This document shows, piece after piece, positions 13,378-20,501 of a DNA stretch of 20,501 nucleotides. Both the position numbers and the translations under genes were made by a program. The stretch spans positions 70,808-91,308 of the forward strand of contig DHTR01000075.1 of NCBI GenBank assembly GCA_002408725.1, written 5' to 3'. This stretch comes from Pelotomaculum sp. UBA5255 (GTDB lineage: Bacteria > Bacillota > Desulfotomaculia > Desulfotomaculales > Pelotomaculaceae). The notes under the pieces are model-generated. The model ran no database searches. It was given only the letters and a program-made list of their open reading frames with translations, and was not told where the DNA came from. The stretch's first letter is position 1; every line of letters begins with the position of its first letter.

Positions 13378-13932
13378 TTGACCCAGATAAGGCTTACTAC
13401 CCCGCTAACCGATGAAATGGTGGAAAAACTAAGAATCGGGCAGCAAGTTTTTTTAAATGGTATTCTCTATACAGGACGCGACGCAGCCCACAAAAGGCTG
13501 GTAGACCTCATTAAACAGGGAAAAGAACTGCCTTTTGACCCGAAAGGGCAGGTTATTTATTATGTTGGGCCGTCTCCGGCAAAGCCGGGCAAAGTCATCG
13601 GTTCTTGTGGACCAACAACCAGTTACCGGATGGATCCCTACGCTCCGGAGCTTTACGCACTGGGACTTAAAGCTTCCATTGGAAAAGGGAAAAGGTCACC
13701 GGAAGTAATCAAAGCTTTAAAACAATATAAGGGTGTCTATTTCGCAGCCATCGGTGGAGCTGCTGCTCTTATTGCCAGGAGTATTAAGACAGCGAAAGTT
13801 ATTGCTTATCCTGATTTAGGAGCGGAAGCCATCCACGAACTGGTTGTGGAAAATTTCCCGGTTGTAGTCGTAAATGATACCCTGGGCGGAGATCTTTATG
13901 AAGAGGGTATCAAGATTTATTCGGTTAAATAA
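13378..13932 (+). CDS. Class I fumarate hydratase, beta (C-terminal) subunit
   Basis: Second subunit of the two-component class I fumarase, supplying the swivelling domain that completes the active site. The 184 residues include GRDAAHKRL, YYVGPSPAKPGKVIGSCGPTTS, a GKG segment and the tail FPVVVVNDTLGGDLYEEG, all family features. I chose TTG 13378 because AAGGGGAGGTG (13361-13371) serves as Shine-Dalgarno with about 8 nt spacing; the GTG at 13369 is part of that site. It follows the alpha subunit by 54 bp and is certainly cotranscribed with it. A 516-bp untranslated gap separates it from sucC. Confidence 0.95.
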   Translation: MTQIRLTTPLTDEMVEKLRIGQQVFLNGILYTGRDAAHKRLVDLIKQGKELPFDPKGQVIYYVGPSPAKPGKVIGSCGPTTSYRMDPYAPELYALGLKASIGKGKRSPEVIKALKQYKGVYFAAIGGAAALIARSIKTAKVIAYPDLGAEAIHELVVENFPVVVVNDTLGGDLYEEGIKIYSVK

Positions 13933-13934
13933 AA

Positions 13935-13966
13935 TATTTTTGAGGACTTGACCTTGTTCAAAAATA
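13935..13966. repeat. 9-bp inverted repeat immediately after the fumarase genes
   Basis: TATTTTTGA (13935-13943) and TCAAAAATA (13958-13966) are perfectly complementary around a 14-nt centre that begins with GG and contains CC. It begins 3 nt after the fumarase beta stop codon. No U-run follows, so it is not a standard terminator; an operator or mRNA 3'-end stabilising hairpin would both fit. Confidence 0.45.
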
Positions 13967-14372
13967 AGCCGGCAGAAATAAATTGCAGCGATACAAATTC
14001 CCGGATAGGGATTTTGCCCGACCAGTAAGGATTAACAGGTTGGGCTAGGCTCTTTTGAAAAGCTAATTAAACCATGATAACCTGACTACGATTTACTTTC
14101 GAATCATTAAGATCTAAAAAATTAAAGCCGCCCCTTGGATGAAGTAAGTCTTTAATTATTATGCTATGAGTATCTGCCGGCGATTGCTTTGCGAAGGGAG
14201 CGACAGAAGGGGGGAATCTAAAAAGGCGTAGATAAACTGGAACCGAAGGAAGAAGTTGTTATGTTAGAAGATTAGAAAGACAATCTTTTTACTTAAGATT
14301 TCTTGCCAAGGTGTTGTGTGTGGGTTGGTTCGGGTTTTGAAGCAGGAATGAGAGTCAACAATCGGGATTTAA

Positions 14373-14401
14373 TTGTTAATTCATTAAAATAGATTTGTAA
14401 T
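14373..14401 (+). promoter_or_regulatory. Candidate sigma-A promoter for sucC and downstream genes
   Basis: TTGTTA (14373-14378), a 17-nt spacer and TGTAAT (14396-14401) match the vegetative consensus at 4 of 6 and 5 of 6 positions. It lies 47 bp before the sucC start. If real, sucC to the carboxylase gene can be transcribed independently of the sigma-54 promoter in front of fumarase. Confidence 0.5.
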
Positions 14402-14448
14402 CGTTTTTACTTACAGCGTTAATTAACCAGAGGGGAGAGATTTAGCCA

Positions 14449-15567
14449 GTGAAAATGTTCGAGTATATGGGTAAAGAGCTTTTCGCCAAGTTCGGCCTTC
14501 CGGTTCCGAAGGGCAGAATGATTACGAACCCGAATGATGCGGGTGCTGTTGCGGCGGAAATTGGAAAGCCCGTAGTAATTAAATCACAGGTATTATCAGG
14601 CAAGAGAGGTAAAGCCGGGGGAATTAAGTTCGCGGACACGCCTGAACAAGCCACAGCAGCAGCGAATGAAATATTCGGGATGACCATCCAGGGGCTTCCC
14701 GTAAATATTTTATTGGTTGAAGAGAAATTAAAAATTGATAAAGAGCTTTATATGTCCATTACTATCGACGGTGCTGCGAAGATGCCTGTGCTTATCGCTT
14801 CTGCTCACGGCGGCATGGATATTGAAGAAGTAGCAGAGGAATTCATTATTAAAAGACACATCGACCCGGCTCTTGGTATGCAGCCATATATTGCCCGTGA
14901 TGTAGTCAGAAGGATGGGAACACCTTTAAGCAGCCCCCACGGCAAGCAACTGGTCAAGATTATCCAGACGCTTTACAAGATATTTATCCAGAATGATGCC
15001 GAACTGGTCGAAATAAACCCGCTGGTATTCAGTGATGATAAGGTTATTGCTGCTGACTCCAAAGTCACCATAGACGACGATGCCCTCTTCCGTCAGAAAA
15101 ATTTGCCGTACGTTGAAGAGCGTTCTGCTACAGAAAAAGCCGCCCACGACCTGGGGCTTTCCTTTGTCGACCTGGATGGCAATATTGCCGTTATGGCGAA
15201 CGGTGCCGGTATTACTATGGGAACACTAGATACTATTCAGTATTACGGTGGCTCTGCCGCCAACTTCCTGGACTGCGGCGGCGGAACGGGCCGGGAAGCT
15301 ACTGCCAAAGCTCTGGAACTGCTTATTGCCAAGAAACCCAAATCTATGATCATCAATATTTTCGGCGGGATTACCCGTTGCGATCAAGTTGCTCTCGCAG
15401 TAAAAGATATTAAGGAATCCGTTGGTTTTGAATGCCCCTTGGTAATCCGACTTGTCGGCACAAACCAGGATGAAGGCCGGGAAATTCTCGCTTCAATCGG
15501 TGTTGAAGCATTTGACTTTATGGCGGAAGCTGCCGAAAGAGCGGTCCAACTGGCTGCCAAGGGCTAG
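14449..15567 (+). CDS. sucC: Succinyl-CoA synthetase beta subunit (ADP/GDP-forming)
   Basis: Beta subunit of succinate-CoA ligase, which makes a nucleoside triphosphate from succinyl-CoA; this is the substrate-level phosphorylation step of propionate oxidation. The 372 residues comprise an ATP-grasp domain (MFEYMGKELFAKFGLPVP at the N-terminus, VIKSQVLSGKRGKAGGIK at about 45-62, AELVEINPLV for metal binding) and a C-terminal CoA-ligase domain. The latter has ANGAGITMGTLDTI, DCGGGTGRE and IINIFGGITRCD. GTG 14449 follows GAGGGGAGAG (14429-14438); ATG 14455 is a less well spaced alternative. sucD follows after 77 bp. Length and motifs are normal. Confidence 0.96.
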   Translation: MKMFEYMGKELFAKFGLPVPKGRMITNPNDAGAVAAEIGKPVVIKSQVLSGKRGKAGGIKFADTPEQATAAANEIFGMTIQGLPVNILLVEEKLKIDKELYMSITIDGAAKMPVLIASAHGGMDIEEVAEEFIIKRHIDPALGMQPYIARDVVRRMGTPLSSPHGKQLVKIIQTLYKIFIQNDAELVEINPLVFSDDKVIAADSKVTIDDDALFRQKNLPYVEERSATEKAAHDLGLSFVDLDGNIAVMANGAGITMGTLDTIQYYGGSAANFLDCGGGTGREATAKALELLIAKKPKSMIINIFGGITRCDQVALAVKDIKESVGFECPLVIRLVGTNQDEGREILASIGVEAFDFMAEAAERAVQLAAKG

Positions 15568-15644
15568 GTAGAATCTTTCGCTACATTTGCTTGTAAACAA
15601 ATAACGTGGTTTATGAAAAGCTTTGACAAGGAGGAGTTGTTAAA

Positions 15645-16517
15645 TTGGCTATTATCATTGATGAGAATACCAACGTGCTTGTCCAGGGCGCAACTGGCAA
15701 CCAGGGCGTATTTCATACCAAGCAGATGCTTGCCTACGGCACCAAGATTGTTGCCGGCGTTACACCCGGCAAAGGCGGAGCTACGGTGGAAGGCGTCCCT
15801 ATTTTTGACAGTGTAGCTGCAGCCTGCGAAAGCCAAAAGATTGACGCATCCGTTTTATTCATTCCTGCGCCTTTCACCAAAGACGCCGTCTTTGAGGCTG
15901 TTGATGCCGGTATTGGCGTGGTCGTAGTGGTTACCGAAGGCGTTCCGGTTCATGACGAAATACAAATGGTATCTTACGCCAATCGCAAAGGTACGATTGT
16001 ACTTGGTCCAAACACGTTCGGGATCGTCTCATCAGGCAGGTGCAAGATGGGGATTCCCCCCAACAAGTACTTCGTGGAAGGCCCAATTGGCGTTGTCGCC
16101 CGCTCCGGAACCTTAACCTATGAAATCGTCGGCAACCTCACCGCCAATGGACTTGGCCAGAGCACTGTAGTGGGCATGGGCGGCGACCGGGTGGTAGGAA
16201 CGACCTTTATCGATGTCCTGAAGATGTTTGAAAAGGATCCCTTAACCAAGGCTGTTGTGCTAATTGGTGAAATCGGTGGCAACGCTGAGGAAACAGCTTC
16301 AGAATATATCAAAACAATGAGCAAGCCGGTTGTCGGCTACATCGCGGGTAAGAGCGCGCCTCCCGGCAAGCGGATGGGACATGCCGGCGCCATCATTGAG
16401 CGGGGTAAGGGTACCTTCCAGGGCAAGGTGGAAGCTCTAACAGCAGCCGGAGCCAAAGTGGCTACGCTACCTTTTGAAGTGCCGGGATTGATTAAAGAAA
16501 TGCTCGGTATGAAATAG
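15645..16517 (+). CDS. sucD: Succinyl-CoA synthetase alpha subunit
   Basis: Alpha subunit that binds CoA and carries the phosphohistidine intermediate. The 290 residues include the N-terminal CoA-binding Rossmann motif VQGATGNQGVFHT, GVTPGKGG, LGPNTFGIV and RSGTLTYEI. The phosphorylated His246 is in GKRMGHAGAII. The start is TTG 15645, supported by AAGGAGGAG (15628-15636) with 8 nt spacing; no ATG in this frame is near. The gene lies between sucC and the mutase large subunit, 23 bp before the latter, so it is in the same operon. Confidence 0.96.
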   Translation: MAIIIDENTNVLVQGATGNQGVFHTKQMLAYGTKIVAGVTPGKGGATVEGVPIFDSVAAACESQKIDASVLFIPAPFTKDAVFEAVDAGIGVVVVVTEGVPVHDEIQMVSYANRKGTIVLGPNTFGIVSSGRCKMGIPPNKYFVEGPIGVVARSGTLTYEIVGNLTANGLGQSTVVGMGGDRVVGTTFIDVLKMFEKDPLTKAVVLIGEIGGNAEETASEYIKTMSKPVVGYIAGKSAPPGKRMGHAGAIIERGKGTFQGKVEALTAAGAKVATLPFEVPGLIKEMLGMK

Positions 16518-16540
16518 TTCAACGGAAGGAGGAGGTATAT

Positions 16541-18214
16541 TTGTTTAGTAAAGATCAACTGGACAAAATCGCTGCAAAGAGAGAGAACTGGACAGCGAAA
16601 TTGGAAGCAACCAAAAAGAAGCGTCCGGAAAGGCAGCCCCAATTCTCAACCGATTCCGGGGTGGACGTCAAAGCAGTTTATACTCCGCTTGATCTAGTCG
16701 ACATGGACTATGAGCGCGACCTGGGACTGCCCGGGGAATATCCCTACACCCGGGGTGTACAGCCCAACCTGTACCGCGGTCGCCTCTGGACCATGCGCCA
16801 GTATGCAGGGTTCGGCTCTGCGGAAGAAACCAACCAGCGTTTCCGCTACCTGCTGGAGCAGGGTCAGACAGGCCTGAGCTGCGCTTTCGACCTACCTACC
16901 CAAATTGGTTATGACTCCGACCACCCGCTGGCAAAAGGCGAAGTCGGCAAAGTGGGTGTGGCTATCGATTCTTTGGCGGATATGGAAACTCTCTTTGACC
17001 AGATCCCGCTGGGCAAAGTCAGCACATCTATGACCATCAACGCCCCTGCAGGCGTGCTTCTGGCCATGTATATCGCATGTGCGGAAAAACAGGGATTTAC
17101 TAAATCTCAAATCAACGGTACCATTCAAAACGACGTGATCAAGGAATATATTTGCCGGGGTACTTATATCCTGCCGCCGGAGCCTTCGATGCGGCTGATA
17201 TCCGACATCTTTGAGTTCTGCTCCAAGGAAATACCCCAATGGAACACCATCAGCATCAGCGGCTACCACATCCGTGAGGCTGGCTCCACGGCGGCCCAGG
17301 AGATTGCCTTCACCCTGGCCGACGGTATCGCCTATGTTGACGCTGCAATAAAAGCCGGCTTAGATGTAGATGCTTTCGGACCTCGCTTGTCGTTCTTCTT
17401 TAACGCTCACCTGAACTTCCTTGAGGAAGTAGCGAAGTTTAGAGCAGCCCGTCGTGTCTGGGCAAAAGTTATGAGAGAGCGTTTTGGCGCCAAAAACCCG
17501 CGTTCCTGGACTCTGCGCTTCCATACTCAGACAGCCGGCGTCAGCCTGACTGCCCAACAGCCCATGGTAAACATCATGCGGACTGCCTTTGAGGCTCTCT
17601 CCGCTGTGCTGGGCGGCACCCAGTCCCTGCACACCAACTCCTACGATGAAGCTCTGGCGCTTCCCTGCGACGAGTCAGTCATGATCGCGCTACGCACCCA
17701 GCAGGTAATCGGTTACGAGATCGGCGTCTGCGATATGGTTGACCCGTTTGGCGGATCATACTACGTTGAAGCCCTGACCAACGCGCTTGAGGAAAAAGCA
17801 TGGGAATACATTGGAAATATCGATGCCCTAGGCGGTGCTGTAAAAGCCATTGAGTACATGCAGAAAGAAATCCACAACTCTGCCTACAAGTACCAGCTGG
17901 CTATCGATAATAAGAAGAAAACAGTTATTGGCGTAAACAGCTTCATCATGGAAGATGAAGAGAAACCAAAAGGTCTGTTGAAAGTGGATCTTTCGGTTGG
18001 CGATCGCCAGGTAGCCAAACTTGCGAAGGTAAAAGCAAAGAGAGACCCCGCCAAGGTTGAATCCCTGCTGCAAGCTATACGGGAAGCAGCGCAGAGCGAC
18101 GCCAACCTGATCCCTGTCTTTATCGATGCGGTTCGGGAATACGTAACTCTTGGCGAGATTTGCGACGTCTTGAGAGACGTTTTTGGTGAATACAAACAGC
18201 AAATCGTATTCTAG
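16541..18214 (+). CDS. Methylmalonyl-CoA mutase large (catalytic) subunit
   Basis: Adenosylcobalamin-dependent carbon-skeleton mutase, TIM-barrel subunit, interconverting methylmalonyl-CoA and succinyl-CoA. The 557 residues contain YPYTRGV and LWTMRQYAGFG (substrate channel), FDLPTQIGYDSDHP, NDVIKEYICRGTYILPPEPSMRL, and SGYHIREAG. The histidine of SGYHIREAG corresponds to the catalytic His244 of the Propionibacterium enzyme. HTQTAG and GGTQSLHTNSYDEAL are also present. The B12-binding domain is absent here and is supplied by the next gene, as in many archaea and Bacillota. TTG 16541 follows AGGAGGAGG (16527-16535). Isobutyryl-CoA or ethylmalonyl-CoA mutase are related alternatives, but the surrounding genes make methylmalonyl-CoA the clear substrate. 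Confidence 0.95.
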   Translation: MFSKDQLDKIAAKRENWTAKLEATKKKRPERQPQFSTDSGVDVKAVYTPLDLVDMDYERDLGLPGEYPYTRGVQPNLYRGRLWTMRQYAGFGSAEETNQRFRYLLEQGQTGLSCAFDLPTQIGYDSDHPLAKGEVGKVGVAIDSLADMETLFDQIPLGKVSTSMTINAPAGVLLAMYIACAEKQGFTKSQINGTIQNDVIKEYICRGTYILPPEPSMRLISDIFEFCSKEIPQWNTISISGYHIREAGSTAAQEIAFTLADGIAYVDAAIKAGLDVDAFGPRLSFFFNAHLNFLEEVAKFRAARRVWAKVMRERFGAKNPRSWTLRFHTQTAGVSLTAQQPMVNIMRTAFEALSAVLGGTQSLHTNSYDEALALPCDESVMIALRTQQVIGYEIGVCDMVDPFGGSYYVEALTNALEEKAWEYIGNIDALGGAVKAIEYMQKEIHNSAYKYQLAIDNKKKTVIGVNSFIMEDEEKPKGLLKVDLSVGDRQVAKLAKVKAKRDPAKVESLLQAIREAAQSDANLIPVFIDAVREYVTLGEICDVLRDVFGEYKQQIVF

Positions 18215-18230
18215 GAGAGGAGGAAAGTTG

Positions 18231-18629
18231 ATGAGCGAAAAACTTATCCGCGTTCTAGTCGCAAAACCAGGTCTTGACGGTCACGACAGGGGCGCCAAGG
18301 TGATTGCCCAAGCATTACGTGACGCCGGCATGGAAGTTGTATACACCGGGTTGAGGCAAACCCCTGAACAAATTGTATCGGCAGCGGTGCAGGAAGATGT
18401 TAATGTGGTTGGTATGAGTATTCTTTCCGGGGCACACGGAACTTTGTTCCCCGAGGTTGTAAACCTTCTTAAGGAAAAAGGAGCAGGCGATATCCTAGTA
18501 GTTGGAGGCGGAATCATTCCGGATGAAGACATTCCGGCATTAAAAGATGCTGGTATCGCCGAAGTTTTTGGACCAGGAACCCCCCTGGCAGAGGTTGTGA
18601 AATACATTCAGGAAAATGTGAAAAACTAA
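18231..18629 (+). CDS. Methylmalonyl-CoA mutase small (B12-binding) subunit
   Basis: Cobalamin-binding partner of the large subunit. The 132 residues form one B12-binding Rossmann domain with DGHDRG (DxHxxG, His18 as the lower cobalt ligand), SILSGAH and VVGGGIIP, the three signature elements. The start is ATG 18231, with AGGAGAGGAGG (18213-18223) just ahead. The reading frame is open further upstream inside the large-subunit gene, but no ribosome-binding site supports an earlier start. The gene begins 16 bp after the large-subunit stop, consistent with equimolar synthesis. A GC-rich hairpin follows. Confidence 0.96.
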   Translation: MSEKLIRVLVAKPGLDGHDRGAKVIAQALRDAGMEVVYTGLRQTPEQIVSAAVQEDVNVVGMSILSGAHGTLFPEVVNLLKEKGAGDILVVGGGIIPDEDIPALKDAGIAEVFGPGTPLAEVVKYIQENVKN

Positions 18630-18655
18630 TTGAATTAGCGTTGTAAAATGCAAAT

Positions 18656-18691
18656 GCGGGCGGGCCGGCAACTGCCGGAACCCCCGCCCGC
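18656..18691 (+). repeat. GC-rich long hairpin between mutase and epimerase genes
   Basis: GCGGGCGGG (18656-18664) pairs with CCCGCCCGC (18683-18691), and CCGGC (18665-18669) with GCCGG (18674-18678) around the loop AACT, leaving a 4-nt bulge AACC. This 14-bp stem is the most stable intergenic structure in the window. It lacks a U-run, so a processing or stabilising element, or a transcription attenuator, is more likely than a terminator. Confidence 0.7.
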
Positions 18692-18751
18692 CGCGATTGG
18701 AAGTGATATGTGCCTGCTATTTCGGATATCAATAAATTGGAGGTATACCTC

Positions 18752-19153
18752 ATGATTAAAAAGGTTGACCATATCGGAATAGCTGTAAAGGATCTTGCAG
18801 CAACATTAAAGCTGTATGAAGGGATGCTGGGACTGAAGGCTGTTGAAACAGAGGTTGTGGAAGAACAAAAGGTTAAAGTAGCCTTTTTACCCACAGGCGA
18901 TAGTGAAGTTGAGCTGCTGGAATCAACATCACCCGACGGACCCATCGCCAAGTACATTGCAAAGAACGGCGAGGGGATCCAGCATTTAGCTTTCAGGGTC
19001 GAAAACCTGGAGCAGAGATTGGCGGAGCTGAAAGAAAAAGGCGTCCGTTTGATTGATGAGAAGCCCCGGCACGGAGCGGGTGGTGCGAGAATAGCTTTTT
19101 TACATCCGAAATCCACCTTTGGCGTCCTTATCGAACTGTGTGAGCGCGACTAG
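18752..19153 (+). CDS. mce: Methylmalonyl-CoA epimerase
   Basis: Vicinal-oxygen-chelate metalloenzyme that interconverts (S)- and (R)-methylmalonyl-CoA, linking the carboxylase to the mutase. The 133 residues have the metal ligands in order: His7 in VDHIGIAV, His in IQHLAFRV and Glu near the end in LIELCE. The substrate region contains LESTSPDGPI and KPRHGAGGARIAFLHP. The start is ATG 18752, with TTGGAGGT (18737-18744) 7 nt ahead. An in-frame GTG at 18710 has no ribosome-binding site and would add an unrelated leader. The carboxylase subunit follows after 15 bp. Confidence 0.96.
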   Translation: MIKKVDHIGIAVKDLAATLKLYEGMLGLKAVETEVVEEQKVKVAFLPTGDSEVELLESTSPDGPIAKYIAKNGEGIQHLAFRVENLEQRLAELKEKGVRLIDEKPRHGAGGARIAFLHPKSTFGVLIELCERD

Positions 19154-19168
19154 ATTGGAGGTAATCAC

Positions 19169-20501
<1,333 letters not shown>

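Larger units (their letters stand above)
13933..14448. other. 516-bp non-coding gap inside the catabolic operon
   Basis: No convincing gene is present: the longest ATG-started frame with any content is 21 codons (14166-14231) and lacks a ribosome-binding site. The gap holds the 9-bp dyad at 13935-13966. It also holds three mutually complementary 6-mers, AAGATT 14268-14273, AATCTT 14282-14287 and AAGATT 14295-14300, that can form two alternative weak hairpins. A vegetative promoter candidate lies at 14373-14401, then the sucC ribosome-binding site. The middle part (about 14150-14260) is purine-rich, with GAAGGGAGCGACAGAAGG and AAGGAAGAAG. I do not recognise a known riboswitch there. Confidence 0.6.

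Noticed and set aside
14166..14231. 21-codon reading frame in the gap before sucC
   Set aside because: No Shine-Dalgarno, no recognisable composition and nothing to distinguish it from chance.
14317..14345. Second sigma-54 promoter (TGG..CG...TTGAA) before sucC
   Set aside because: The invariant -12 GC is replaced by GA and the -24 box has two mismatches.
13329..14428. TTAATTAACC repeated at 13329-13338 and 14419-14428, before fumarase beta and sucC
   Set aside because: A short A/T-rich palindrome close to ribosome-binding sites; two copies are not enough to claim function.
13933..14448. Adenosylcobalamin or T-box riboswitch before sucC and the B12-dependent mutase
   Set aside because: I looked for the B12-box and T-box signatures by eye and did not find them; a covariance-model search would be decisive.
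18183..18230. Earlier start of the mutase small subunit inside the large-subunit gene
   Set aside because: No ribosome-binding site; ATG 18231 has an excellent one and gives the family-standard N-terminus.
18656..18691. GC hairpin as a Rho-independent terminator
   Set aside because: No U-run follows and the next genes clearly belong to the same pathway.
18514..19116. 200-codon antisense frame across mutase small subunit and epimerase
   Set aside because: It runs through two well-identified genes and the GC hairpin; composition is that of a shadow frame.

Overview
The window looks like chromosomal DNA of a spore-forming, syntrophic propionate-oxidising Firmicute close to Pelotomaculum (Peptococcaceae). 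Two things point there. One is a Bacillota housekeeping neighbourhood: mutL, an RsmJ-like methyltransferase, miaA, hfq, a SpoVK-type AAA ATPase, a YnbB-type PLP enzyme and lexA. The other is a methylmalonyl-CoA pathway operon whose gene order resembles, from memory, the mmc cluster described for Pelotomaculum thermopropionicum. The species assignment is inference.

Layout. Positions 1-4950 hold housekeeping genes on the + strand: the 3' end of mutL, a class I methyltransferase overlapping miaA, hfq, a spoVK-like gene and a methionine gamma-lyase/aluminium-resistance family gene. Positions 5000-9643 form a sensing block: a LysR-type regulator ending in a strong terminator, a DcuS/CitA-type histidine kinase, its response regulator, and an orphan TRAP-type solute-binding lipoprotein. 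A bidirectional terminator separates this block from lexA on the - strand (9701-10312). From 10492 to the right edge lies the propionate block: a sigma-54 activator with an N-terminal dinucleotide-binding-like domain, two-subunit class I fumarase, succinyl-CoA synthetase (sucC, sucD), methylmalonyl-CoA mutase large and small subunits, methylmalonyl-CoA epimerase, and the carboxyltransferase/decarboxylase alpha subunit, which runs off the window.

How it works together (inference from family knowledge). Propionyl-CoA is carboxylated to methylmalonyl-CoA (mmdA-type subunit with partners outside the window), epimerised, rearranged to succinyl-CoA by the B12-dependent mutase, and converted to succinate with nucleoside triphosphate gain. 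Succinate is oxidised elsewhere to fumarate, which fumarase hydrates to malate. The fumarase genes are preceded by a near-consensus sigma-54 promoter (12412-12427) just downstream of a gene for a sigma-54 activator whose N-terminus carries GxGxxG. This suggests that the operon is controlled by a redox- or cofactor-sensing enhancer-binding protein. The DcuS-type kinase, regulator and orphan binding protein resemble the C4-dicarboxylate sensor of Bacillus subtilis (DctS/DctR/DctB) and may read succinate, fumarate or malate.

Oddities. In two genes the position where Shine-Dalgarno spacing predicts the start codon holds ATA (fumarase alpha) or GTA (TRAP binding protein) rather than ATG or GTG. 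There is a 516-bp gap inside the catabolic operon with its own promoter-like sequence. Several dyads sit in the regulatory gaps. No tRNA, rRNA, CRISPR array, insertion sequence or prophage was seen.
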